Origin: Prevotella sp.
Lineage (GTDB): Bacteria > Bacteroidota > Bacteroidia > Bacteroidales > Bacteroidaceae
NCBI GenBank assembly: GCA_017650905.1
Contig: JAGCDZ010000053.1
Coordinates: 1-64,000 of the forward strand
Length of the DNA: 64,000 nt
Reading direction: 5' to 3'
In this document: positions 33,280-40,316 of the stretch, piece by piece
How the letters are laid out: each line of letters opens with the position of its first letter
Position numbering within the stretch: position 1 is the first letter of the stretch
Translations under genes and position numbers: made by a program
The notes under the pieces: model-generated
Databases searched by the model: none
Told to the model about the DNA's origin: nothing
The model's input: only the letters and a program-made list of their open reading frames with translations

Positions 33280-33900
33280 TTACCTATTCGTTTCTTGTTT
33301 TTCTCTTACTTTGCATTTTTCCAATTCTGTCACGACATACCTCTGAACTTTAAAGAAGTCATTCAGGACACAGATAAGATATTGGTCAATCTCTGGTATC
33401 TGAGAGATGAAAAGTATATTTCTCCTACTATGTACGCCAATTTCCTCTATCTCCTGATTAACAGTGTGAATTACTGTTACATTAGCATGTTGATTTGCAA
33501 GATTAATTACTTTATGAAGATCTGCAATTTCTTCGACATCGCTATAGACAGACATCTGAAACCACCAAGTGTCATAAATCACGATGAATCGGCAACTGTC
33601 ATTACATTCTATCGTAAACTTCTCACCTTGATAAGTAAAGTAAACCCACGTTAGATCTCCTCGTTCCTCAGTCTCAGGTTCGCACCCAATCTTACGTAAA
33701 GTACATAAAACCAACCCAGTAATGGTTCTTTCATCAAGATATGTAGGCTCTTCAGTAACGTCCTCATTATGATTATCGCCGTTCTTTAGTTCTTCAAAGA
33801 AACGATTCTCCTTTTCTTCCTTTGCTTGCTTTTTCTCCTCTATATACTGATATAGGTAGAAGCAGAAAATGACTGTCGCAATTGTTATTCCTATGCTCAT
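33280..33900 (-). CDS. Membrane-anchored hypothetical protein, YbjN-like fold possible
   Basis: Start at 33900 (MSIGITIATVIFC) because AGGAGG lies 6 bases before it, inside the longer open frame. One N-terminal transmembrane helix, a charged linker, and a soluble domain from about residue 60 with WVYFTYQGEKFTIECNDSCRFIVIYDTWW, then NLANQHANVTVIHTVNQE. This strand pattern resembles type III secretion chaperone-like/YbjN domains; the assignment is weak. TATTTTTG on the minus strand at about 33928-33921 may be an internal promoter. Confidence 0.55.
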   Translation of the reverse strand: MSIGITIATVIFCFYLYQYIEEKKQAKEEKENRFFEELKNGDNHNEDVTEEPTYLDERTITGLVLCTLRKIGCEPETEERGDLTWVYFTYQGEKFTIECNDSCRFIVIYDTWWFQMSVYSDVEEIADLHKVINLANQHANVTVIHTVNQEIEEIGVHSRRNILFISQIPEIDQYLICVLNDFFKVQRYVVTELEKCKVREKQETNR

Positions 33901-33963
33901 AACAAACCTCCTATTTGATTGCAAAAATAAGCTTTAGTTCCCATTTCTCAAAGTGTTTTTCAA

Positions 33964-34536
33964 TCACAAGCCTTGTGAACTTGGCAATTTGCATTTCCAG
34001 ATCACATTAGCGCGAACGAGGTCAATCTTCTTAGGCTCTCCTCGTTTGCCAGAAATTGCATAATATCTGGCCACGCTTTTGGGAAGCAATGAAGAGAACA
34101 TTTTTCGAATTCTGGCACACTTCTCATTAATTGAGTTCTGTGTGGGATTAGTAACATCTATGATGCTCTTCTCTACCCGATCTGTCATCCCAGCCGGCCT
34201 CAGCAACAAGTAGATTTTTGTCAATTCTTTCCGATAATCAGGCAGACATTTCAGTACAATTCCCTCCGGATGTGAGAGAAACAGCAGATAGACAGCTTTC
34301 ACGATAGGTTCCATCTTAACCTCTGAATTCTGGGCATCAGCTAGAATAATCTTATAATTTTCTGTCACGATCAGCTGAGGGAACAGTTCTTCTTCATTCA
34401 TAGCTGCCACGATCTCCGCATCCTCCACGCCATACGCCTTAAGTTTGCGTACTTTGTCCTTTACTTCGTCCAAAAGAATGGAGCAATGGAACTGCTCCAA
34501 TTCTTTTGAAATCAATTCTTTCATCTGCTTATCCAT
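33964..34536 (-). CDS. Hypothetical protein (DUF4407-associated)
   Basis: 190 residues, soluble, mainly helical and basic at the C-terminus (NEKCARIRKMFSSLLPKSVARYYAISGKRGEPKKIDL). The middle (EPIVKAVYLLFLSHPEGIVLKCLPDYRKELTKIYLLL) looks like a regulatory helical bundle. I do not recognise the family. It starts 12 bases after the DUF4407 gene and shares its operon, so a cytoplasmic partner of that membrane protein is plausible. Confidence 0.6.
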   Translation of the reverse strand: MDKQMKELISKELEQFHCSILLDEVKDKVRKLKAYGVEDAEIVAAMNEEELFPQLIVTENYKIILADAQNSEVKMEPIVKAVYLLFLSHPEGIVLKCLPDYRKELTKIYLLLRPAGMTDRVEKSIIDVTNPTQNSINEKCARIRKMFSSLLPKSVARYYAISGKRGEPKKIDLVRANVIWKCKLPSSQGL

Positions 34537-34548
34537 AGCTATTTCTTT

Positions 34549-35532
34549 TTATTTACCAATCATAATACCCTTTTCTGTCTGAGCCAACAAGCTTTTCTTC
34601 AAACTCAACTGGTGTTCAACGATTAACTCATAATCACATTTACTCTCTCCCATCTTGGTTGTCAATACTAATAATTCGAGGAACGTGAGGAAACAAAAAA
34701 GAATCACATAGAAAACCAGAGACGCACAACTGTTAGAGACAACCTTTACCGTAGCTTCCAATTCTTCAATAAAGCCAAGGGGGCGAGAATCAACCTCTTC
34801 ATTTATTTTGATAGAGATGTCTTTCTTGTCTTGACGAATCTCCTCTAATTGCTTTTGATATAGCAAAATCTGTTCATTATTGGCATTCAATTGTGCAACC
34901 TGCGGATTAGGCATCTTCCTCCGATTTACTATCGTAGATTTCTCATAGATAGGCTTTCCGTTTTCATCCCTTCCAACTATTTTTGTATCAGTAGTAACAT
35001 CTGTTATATCAATCGTAGGATTCTTTTGCAGCCTTTCATTTATAGCAATGGTTGACAAGCTTAGCGAATCCATATCCCTTTCGATACGCCTTTCATCATT
35101 TTCATAAATCGACATCTGCTTATTGATCATCTCTAGTTTTACATCCTCACGGTGTTCTTGTATCATCTGCTTAATGTCATTAGCAAAGAACATCTGATCA
35201 AATATGCAGGACCCCAAGAATGCCATACACAATGCAAGTAATACTCTCATTGTTGACATCAGACGAGCTTTTCCAACATTTAAGATGATAATCCTTTCTA
35301 TACATAACACAGTAAACACGAATGCCAACGAAACACATACTTTAATTACGTCCGATTCAATGTTAATATACTTTTCTGCAAGACAATATCCGATTGTGCC
35401 CCAGAGCAGCATCATAATGCTTACAGCTGATATCAGTTTTAAGAACTGGCGATGACTTGCTTCACCACACTCTTTCAATATATCTTTGTTCCATCCAATT
35501 AGGTGGCAACCAATGTTTGTCAAAATATTCAT
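34549..35532 (-). CDS. DUF4407 membrane protein
   Basis: Start at MNILTNIGCHLIGWNKDILKE (35532), 13 bases after the upstream stop. Three N-terminal transmembrane helices (about residues 33-51, 62-84, 94-112), a long cytoplasmic or periplasmic coiled-coil region (115-265, with many Glu, Lys and Gln heptads), and one C-terminal helix (268-292). This is the DUF4407 layout. Function unknown. It is the largest and most conserved-looking member of the cluster 31573-36709. Confidence 0.8.
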   Translation of the reverse strand: MNILTNIGCHLIGWNKDILKECGEASHRQFLKLISAVSIMMLLWGTIGYCLAEKYINIESDVIKVCVSLAFVFTVLCIERIIILNVGKARLMSTMRVLLALCMAFLGSCIFDQMFFANDIKQMIQEHREDVKLEMINKQMSIYENDERRIERDMDSLSLSTIAINERLQKNPTIDITDVTTDTKIVGRDENGKPIYEKSTIVNRRKMPNPQVAQLNANNEQILLYQKQLEEIRQDKKDISIKINEEVDSRPLGFIEELEATVKVVSNSCASLVFYVILFCFLTFLELLVLTTKMGESKCDYELIVEHQLSLKKSLLAQTEKGIMIGK

Positions 35533-35545
35533 AATCTTAATTGGT

Positions 35546-36118
35546 TTAATGGTTTGCATTGATGAAATCCACAGTCGCTGCATTGATACCTTTCATGAAT
35601 CCACGCTTATAAGATTCTATCATGGATGTCATCTTTGGATCGTTGTCTGCCAATAGTTGTTCCATATTCTCTATTTCTTCCAGATGCTCCTCATAAGTAG
35701 CAAGACTTGCCTCTAATTGTGATATCGCAGTAAAGGCGAAGGCTTTGCGATAGTTCTCTATCTTCATCTTAATTGTTCTGATATCATCGCTATAGCGGAG
35801 TTTGATTCTTTTGAATAGCATCTCAAGATCATTCCGGATAATCAGAACTCTAGTGTCACGATACGATACATCTTGATCAATCAATGCATCCTGGAATCCT
35901 TCTTCCTCATAATTCTTGTGAATGTAATGGAAGATCACGTCGATTGGCATTCCTGTACCCCAGGTAATCGTAATGAGATGCTTCTTACCCTCTTCGTCCT
36001 TTGAATCCTCAGTAGGATTCTCATTTTCATTGTTCACATCCTGTTCTTCATTGATTTCTACAGGATTCACGTCGCTGTTAGCAACCTTCTTGCTGCTGAA
36101 TAAATTTAATAGTGCCAT
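35546..36118 (-). CDS. Hypothetical cytoplasmic protein upstream of DUF4407
   Basis: 190 residues. Residues 1-45 are a disordered acidic region with many Asn and Glu. The rest is helical: a domain with KKHLITITWGTGMPIDVIFHYIHKNYEEEGFQDA, then long helices (YRKAFAFTAISQLEASLATYEEHLEEIENMEQLL). It ends with GINAATVDFINANH. No signal peptide. Not recognised. It sits 13 bases before the DUF4407 start, so the two may form a complex. Confidence 0.55.
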   Translation of the reverse strand: MALLNLFSSKKVANSDVNPVEINEEQDVNNENENPTEDSKDEEGKKHLITITWGTGMPIDVIFHYIHKNYEEEGFQDALIDQDVSYRDTRVLIIRNDLEMLFKRIKLRYSDDIRTIKMKIENYRKAFAFTAISQLEASLATYEEHLEEIENMEQLLADNDPKMTSMIESYKRGFMKGINAATVDFINANH

Positions 36119-36151
36119 AGTTGTATTATTTTATTTATTACTCCTTTGTTT

Positions 36152-36709
36152 TTATAAACTTTTCAGTTCTTCATTAGTGAATACCACATCCTTGGTTTCG
36201 CCAGAGTTTTTGTATGTATAGCTAAAGATGATTCCCCGGCCAGAATTAATGACTCTAGATGTCTGTATGCTATCCTTGTTGATACTTGGAAGTATGTGCT
36301 GCTTTTGTACATCCACATCAAAACTATCAAACTTCCTGTCATTCAATTCATAATTATATATATAGGCGTCTTTTTTAGATTCAGATCCTACCCAAGTGGT
36401 AATCGCATCCAATTTCTTGGGGCAGACATAGGACTGATATCTGGCTACTAAGGCAAGATATTTGTCATCGCTTACATTTTTATCCATTTTCTCAGCAAAG
36501 ATAATCTCTAATTCTTCTTCAGAAAAGTTGTTCAGGATATCTTCTACTGCACTCTCGACATCCACTGGATCATCGAAACATAACAAAGATATCACTGTCA
36601 TGATAATGATGACTCCAAAAGTGAAAATTGGTGAGATTGGGCTAATGATAAGCAGGAAAAACCAGAACTTACGAAAGATTCTCATTAAATGTGCAAATAC
36701 TCTTTTCAT
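36152..36709 (-). CDS. Membrane-anchored hypothetical protein
   Basis: 185 residues: a basic N-terminus (KRVFAHLMRIFRKFW), a hydrophobic region of one or two helices (FFLLIISPISPIFTFGVIIIMTVISLLCF), then a soluble domain ending with short beta strands (GRGIIFSYTYKNSGETKDVVFTNEELKSL). First gene of the eight-gene minus-strand cluster; it faces the caspase operon across a 118-base gap. Function unknown. Confidence 0.55.
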   Translation of the reverse strand: MKRVFAHLMRIFRKFWFFLLIISPISPIFTFGVIIIMTVISLLCFDDPVDVESAVEDILNNFSEEELEIIFAEKMDKNVSDDKYLALVARYQSYVCPKKLDAITTWVGSESKKDAYIYNYELNDRKFDSFDVDVQKQHILPSINKDSIQTSRVINSGRGIIFSYTYKNSGETKDVVFTNEELKSL

Positions 36710-36803
36710 TTTGTTTAATGTTTAAATTGTTAATACTTTGTTTGTTATTTGCCTCTTTATACCGAAAAAAACAAAAAAGTAACCGAGTTTTCGATTTTTT
36801 TTG

Positions 36804-36811
36804 TATATTTG
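36804..36811 (+). promoter_or_regulatory. Caspase operon -7 box
   Basis: TATATTTG followed by CCC, 17 bases before the ATG at 36828. No TTG at -33, so another sigma factor or activator may be needed, for example the sigma factor of the same operon. Confidence 0.5.
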
Positions 36812-36827
36812 CCCAAAAAATCAATCT

Positions 36828-37700
36828 ATGATGCGAAAACTGCTACTGATAACAGGCCTTTTCCTAATGGCATCAATCGCTGGGAATGCCCAGCGGAAAA
36901 GGGCTTTCATGGTTGGAATATCCCATTATGATACTGCTTTGACCGGTTATCAGTGGAACAACATTAATGGAGTCGAAGATATCAATCTTTTGAGCCCCAT
37001 TCTGAAAAAACAAGGTTTTTATTTGACCACGCTCTTAGATGAAAAGGCCACCTACCAGAATATCACCAGACAGCTTTCCACCTTTACCAAGCAAACCAAG
37101 AAAGGCGATATTGTCTATCTTCATTTCTCAACCCATGGCCAGCCTGTGGAAGATCTGAATGGTGATGAGGAAGATGGTTGGGATGAGGCCATTATTCCTA
37201 TTGATGCCTATAAACTATATAAAAAAGGTACTTACGAGGGAAAGAAACATCTCATTGACGATCAACTGAACCAATATGTGAAGAAACTACGAGAGAAGAT
37301 TGGCCCCAATGGATTCTTATATGTAGTCATTGATGCCTGCCATGCTGGCACTTCTTCGAGAGCAAACGATGAAACAGTCAGAGGCACAAAAGTCGGCTTT
37401 ACATATAATAATAAGGTGTTTAAGCCTTCTGCTCAGAAGAAATCCCATTATAGGATTGAGGCTTCAGCAAAGATTTCACATGTTATGTACCTCGAAGCCT
37501 GTCGCCCAGATCAGGTTAACATGGAAATCAAGGTTAAGGATAAGCGCTACGGCCCCCTCTCTTACAACATCGCACAGGCTCTACAAACAAAGCCCATCTC
37601 TACGAATGCAAATGAATTCCTGAATAATGTCAAAGCCTCTATCATGAGTGGCGGCTTTTGGCCCAATAATCAGAACATGGTGACAGAAACAAGTTTCTAA
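36828..37700 (+). CDS. Exported caspase-family (C14, clan CD) protease
   Basis: Start at MMRKLLLITGLFLMASIAGNAQ, a signal peptide cut after Ala-Gln, so the protein is exported. The caspase p20-like domain follows: RKRAFMVGISHYD, VEDINLLSPILKKQGF, catalytic His103 in LHFSTHGQPVEDLNGDEEDGWDEA, and catalytic Cys171 in VVIDACHAGTSS. It ends with a C-terminal subdomain (SHVMYLEACRPDQVNMEI, YGPLSYNIAQAL) with the usual ASAKISHVMYLEA strand. About 290 residues, a stand-alone protease without TPRs. It lies 1 base before the sigma factor gene, so it is co-expressed with it. Confidence 0.88.
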   Translation: MMRKLLLITGLFLMASIAGNAQRKRAFMVGISHYDTALTGYQWNNINGVEDINLLSPILKKQGFYLTTLLDEKATYQNITRQLSTFTKQTKKGDIVYLHFSTHGQPVEDLNGDEEDGWDEAIIPIDAYKLYKKGTYEGKKHLIDDQLNQYVKKLREKIGPNGFLYVVIDACHAGTSSRANDETVRGTKVGFTYNNKVFKPSAQKKSHYRIEASAKISHVMYLEACRPDQVNMEIKVKDKRYGPLSYNIAQALQTKPISTNANEFLNNVKASIMSGGFWPNNQNMVTETSF

Positions 37701-37701
37701 C

Positions 37702-38286
37702 ATGGCAAAAGAGATATCATTGCAGAACCAGGATTTGAACCGCTTTATCTCTGGAGAGAAAAGCAAGATTCAAACATATCTGAGAAAGAACTATTCTGTC
37801 TCAGACGATGATATTGATGATATCTTCCAGGAAGCTTCTGTAGCTCTCTACCTGAATATTCGCGATGGCAAGCTTTCTAGTCTCACCAGTTCATTAGGCA
37901 CATACTTCATGAAAGTATGCATTAATCAGACTCTGAAGTTCATGGGTAAAAAGAGTAAAGTGATGCCCCTCATTGACGAAAACAGAATTTCAAATACCAA
38001 TTCCGTTCGAGACGATAAGATTGACGAGCTTTATGGTTTCTGCATGGATACTGAGGAAGAAGACAGGAAGATACGCATGGAACTGCTTGTCAACAACATT
38101 ATCGCATCGATGACGGACACATGCAAAAACATCTTGCATGGATACTACTGGAACGACCTCTCAACTTCTACCATTGCCGATATGTTTAGTTTCTCTGATG
38201 CCAATTCTGTCAAAGCCCAGAAATACAAATGCGTGAAGAAGTTCAGAGACAAGTACAACGAATTAAAGAATAAGATTTATGGATAA
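37702..38286 (+). CDS. Sigma-70 family (ECF-like) RNA polymerase sigma factor
   Basis: 194 residues. Region 2 is visible at about residues 25-95 (DDDIDDIFQEASVALYLNI, with LGTYFMKVCINQTLKFMGKK for DNA binding). Region 4 is near the C-terminus (MTDTCKNILHGYYWNDLSTSTIADMFSFSDANSVKAQKYKCVKKFRDKYNEL), a helix-turn-helix. Starts right after the caspase gene and overlaps the next gene by 8 bases. Its probable regulator is the membrane protein encoded downstream. Confidence 0.85.
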   Translation: MAKEISLQNQDLNRFISGEKSKIQTYLRKNYSVSDDDIDDIFQEASVALYLNIRDGKLSSLTSSLGTYFMKVCINQTLKFMGKKSKVMPLIDENRISNTNSVRDDKIDELYGFCMDTEEEDRKIRMELLVNNIIASMTDTCKNILHGYYWNDLSTSTIADMFSFSDANSVKAQKYKCVKKFRDKYNELKNKIYG

Positions 38287-38944
38287 GTATAACGATATAC
38301 AGCAAGAGGCTATCGATGAACGAATAGATTCTTTCATTCGTGGTACGATGACAGAAGAGGAAGAGACTGCTTTCAAAGAAGAAATCAAAGCAGACCCAGA
38401 ACTCCGTGCTCAGGTTCTGGCTACGATATCACTCATTAAAGGCATTCGCACGCAAGAAGCAGAAAAAGAAAAAGTACTCTTCCAAAAGAATACCAAGAAC
38501 AAAGCCCGTTCCATTATGCTGTGGGCATGCTCGATTGCAGCTCTATTCGTTATCCTCTTCGGAGTCTATAAAGAGAAAAGATATCGTGATCTGTCCGCCA
38601 TCGTATCACCCTACTATTCAGAATATAGCATGAGTGAATACTCTCGTGGCGATGATATTGATTCTGTCACCGTTGCTCATCTCTATACCTTATTTAATAA
38701 TATAAAGGAACAGCGAAACGTCAGTGATATCATCGAAGAACTGGAACCAATCTACGCCTCTCTCGACTCCGACATCGCCTATTCAACCTATGCTAACGAC
38801 ATATCCCTCAACTTGGCCCTTGCATACATCAAGGATGATCAGATAGATAACGCTATCCCTGTATTAAAGAAACTGGAAGAAGACAATCCTGATGCCCCCA
38901 TCGCTGCAAAGGCCAAAGAACTCCTAAAGAAATTACAAGAATAA
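38279..38944 (+). CDS. Membrane protein with anti-sigma-factor architecture and periplasmic TPR-like region
   Basis: 221 residues. N-terminal cytoplasmic part (1-75) with the anti-sigma/zf-HC2-like phrase ERIDSFIRGTMTEEEETAFKEEIKADPELRAQV, but no zinc ligands. One transmembrane helix at 78-97 (SIMLWACSIAALFVILFGVY), then an exported region whose end looks like TPRs (LALAYIKDDQIDNAIPVLKKLEEDNP). It overlaps the sigma gene, the classical place for an anti-sigma factor. A periplasmic TPR could be the substrate or docking site of the exported caspase or CHAT proteases; that is inference. Confidence 0.65.
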   Translation: MDKYNDIQQEAIDERIDSFIRGTMTEEEETAFKEEIKADPELRAQVLATISLIKGIRTQEAEKEKVLFQKNTKNKARSIMLWACSIAALFVILFGVYKEKRYRDLSAIVSPYYSEYSMSEYSRGDDIDSVTVAHLYTLFNNIKEQRNVSDIIEELEPIYASLDSDIAYSTYANDISLNLALAYIKDDQIDNAIPVLKKLEEDNPDAPIAAKAKELLKKLQE

Positions 38945-38965
38945 CGATAATTATTTGCATTTTGC

Positions 38966-38995
38966 TTGTTAATTCAGAAAAAAATAGTATCTTTG
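38966..38995 (+). promoter_or_regulatory. Promoter of the PIN toxin-antitoxin pair
   Basis: TTG (38966-38968), 19-base spacer, TATCTTTG (38988-38995), 29 bases before the antitoxin ATG. Perfect consensus. Confidence 0.8.
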
Positions 38996-39024
38996 CCACC
39001 AGAAACCAAAGTGATGAAAAGATT

Positions 39025-39276
39025 ATGACCACGTATGCATTGAACAATCTTTGGTCCTATCTTCAGGGACTGACATTGGGGCGGAGCGATCGCGAATGGC
39101 TCGCCAGCAAATTACTGGAGTCCACAAAGGAAGAACAGACTTCTGAAAAAGTTTCAGAGAAATCATACAAAGTTAAGCCCATCTCACCCGATATCAAGAA
39201 ATGGAGTGGTTGCGCCTCGTTTACTGAAGAGGAGCTGGATAACGACCCACGTCTTAAAGCCATATTGAGCAGATGA
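39025..39276 (+). CDS. Antitoxin component of a PIN-type toxin-antitoxin pair
   Basis: 83 residues. Start at MTTYALNNLWSYLQGLTLG (39025). The N-terminal half has the helical pattern of small Bacteroidetes antitoxins ('NLWSYLQGLTLGRSDREWLASKLLES'), with a charged middle and a C-terminal toxin-binding tail (ITEEELDNDPRLKAIL-like helix, here FTEEELDNDPRLKAILSR). It overlaps the PIN gene by 4 bases (ATGA), as in vapBC-type operons. Confidence 0.75.
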   Translation: MTTYALNNLWSYLQGLTLGRSDREWLASKLLESTKEEQTSEKVSEKSYKVKPISPDIKKWSGCASFTEEELDNDPRLKAILSR

Positions 39277-39683
39277 AATGCGTATTCCTTGACACGAACA
39301 TACTTGTGGACTATGCCTTAGGGCGAGAGTTTGGTGATGATGCAGAGCAATTGCTCCAGCGTGGTCACGATGGAGAGGTGTCCCTGATGGCATCCTATCT
39401 TACATTTGCAAATATGGCATATATCTTGAGGACAAAGGTTGACATATATGCATTGCTAGAGCATTTGTCGGGATTCATTAAGGTACTTCCCATGGACAAT
39501 GAGCAATTACATAATGCACTTGGTCAAAGAGTGCACGACTTCGAAGATATGCTCCAATATCAGTGTGCCAAGGCCGGTAATTGCGATGTCATTATCACAA
39601 ACAACAAGCACGACTTTGCTGAATTCTGCGAACTCCCCTTTATGACTGCTGCAGAATTCATGGCAGATGAGAACAATGTTTGA
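39273..39683 (+). CDS. PIN-domain toxin (VapC-like ribonuclease)
   Basis: 136-residue PIN nuclease, expected to cut RNA when the antitoxin is lost. N-terminal CVFLDTNILVDY carries the first catalytic Asp (residue 7) and Asp13; further acidic residues lie in VHDFEDMLQYQ and NCDVIITNNKHDF. Length is normal for the family. Co-translated with the antitoxin by ATGA overlap. It lies between the caspase-sigma operon and the CHAT genes and may stabilise the island. Confidence 0.85.
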   Translation: MKCVFLDTNILVDYALGREFGDDAEQLLQRGHDGEVSLMASYLTFANMAYILRTKVDIYALLEHLSGFIKVLPMDNEQLHNALGQRVHDFEDMLQYQCAKAGNCDVIITNNKHDFAEFCELPFMTAAEFMADENNV

Positions 39684-39757
39684 CCACCCGAGCACCTTAT
39701 CTGCATCTCCCGTATAACTCATTAAGAAACTGCAAGTATATTTTTGTTCAAATAAAT

Positions 39758-39788
39758 TTGGAACTTTAGAAAGTTTTTCATATCTTTG
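39758..39788 (+). promoter_or_regulatory. Promoter of the zinc-ribbon microprotein gene
   Basis: TTG (39758-39760), 20-base spacer, TATCTTTG (39781-39788). It opens a leader of about 110 bases in which CCTCTGAGCC (39833-39842) can pair with GGCTTGAGG (39872-39880). Confidence 0.75.
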
Positions 39789-39906
39789 CACACGAGAAAC
39801 ACCTCTTTCTCCTTTTATTTTTGATTCTAACCGAGCCTCTGAGCCAATCGAAATAACTGAAAAGTTTAACGGTGGCTTGAGGTATGCCCCACAAAAACAA
39901 TAAAAT

Positions 39907-40047
39907 ATGACAGAAAAAATTTGTCCGCAATGCGGAAAGCCAATGGCAAAAAGTAGTTCACGAGTTGAATCGGGAGAGTACATCGAAGTGTATATTTGTT
40001 CAGATCCGAATTGTGGAAATGTTTGGCATCATAAGCCAAAGATTTAA
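39907..40047 (+). CDS. 46-residue zinc-ribbon protein
   Basis: Short frame with ATG at 39907 and TAA at 40047. The product starts MTEKICPQCGKPMAKSSS and continues to ICSDPNCGNVWHHKPKI. CPQC and CSDPNC give the two knuckles of a zinc ribbon, as in small topoisomerase- or transposase-linked zinc ribbons. It has a consensus promoter, a 110-base leader and a hairpin downstream, so it is probably a real gene. It may bind nucleic acid; function unknown. Confidence 0.65.
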   Translation: MTEKICPQCGKPMAKSSSRVESGEYIEVYICSDPNCGNVWHHKPKI

Positions 40048-40060
40048 GGAGAACTCAAAA

Positions 40061-40089
40061 CTGCCTGCACTTTCCAAAGGTGCAGGCAG
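40061..40089 (+). terminator. Hairpin after the zinc-ribbon gene
   Basis: CTGCCTGCAC (40061-40070), 9-base loop, GTGCAGGCAG (40080-40089), 10 bp perfect. It lacks a strong T-run, so termination is likely but not certain. Confidence 0.55.
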
Positions 40090-40143
40090 AATTGCCTTAG
40101 GCAAATATGTCCCATAAACCTATCGCAATCTATATTAGCTCGC

Positions 40144-40222
40144 GTGTCACGTTTATGTTATATGACACATCCTTTCTACATTTTGTAGATTGGGCCAGCA
40201 ATTTTTGTAGCGACCCAATCTA
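40144..40222. other. Cluster of three inverted repeats between the zinc-ribbon gene and the CHAT operon
   Basis: GTGTCA/TGACAC (40144-40168), CTACA-TTT-TGTAG (40176-40188) and TAGATTGGG/CCCAATCTA (40186-40222). They lie downstream of the last CHAT gene on the minus strand and after the zinc-ribbon gene on the plus strand. They may be 3' structures of either transcript or a small RNA. The rest of this 269-base gap shows nothing clear. Confidence 0.4.
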
Positions 40223-40316
40223 GCAGACTAACAGCATTATTTTTATTGCTATCATTTCTTTAAGATTTAAGTCCCGGTCATATATTTAACGTCCTAGACC
40301 GTTTTTGGACGGCCAC

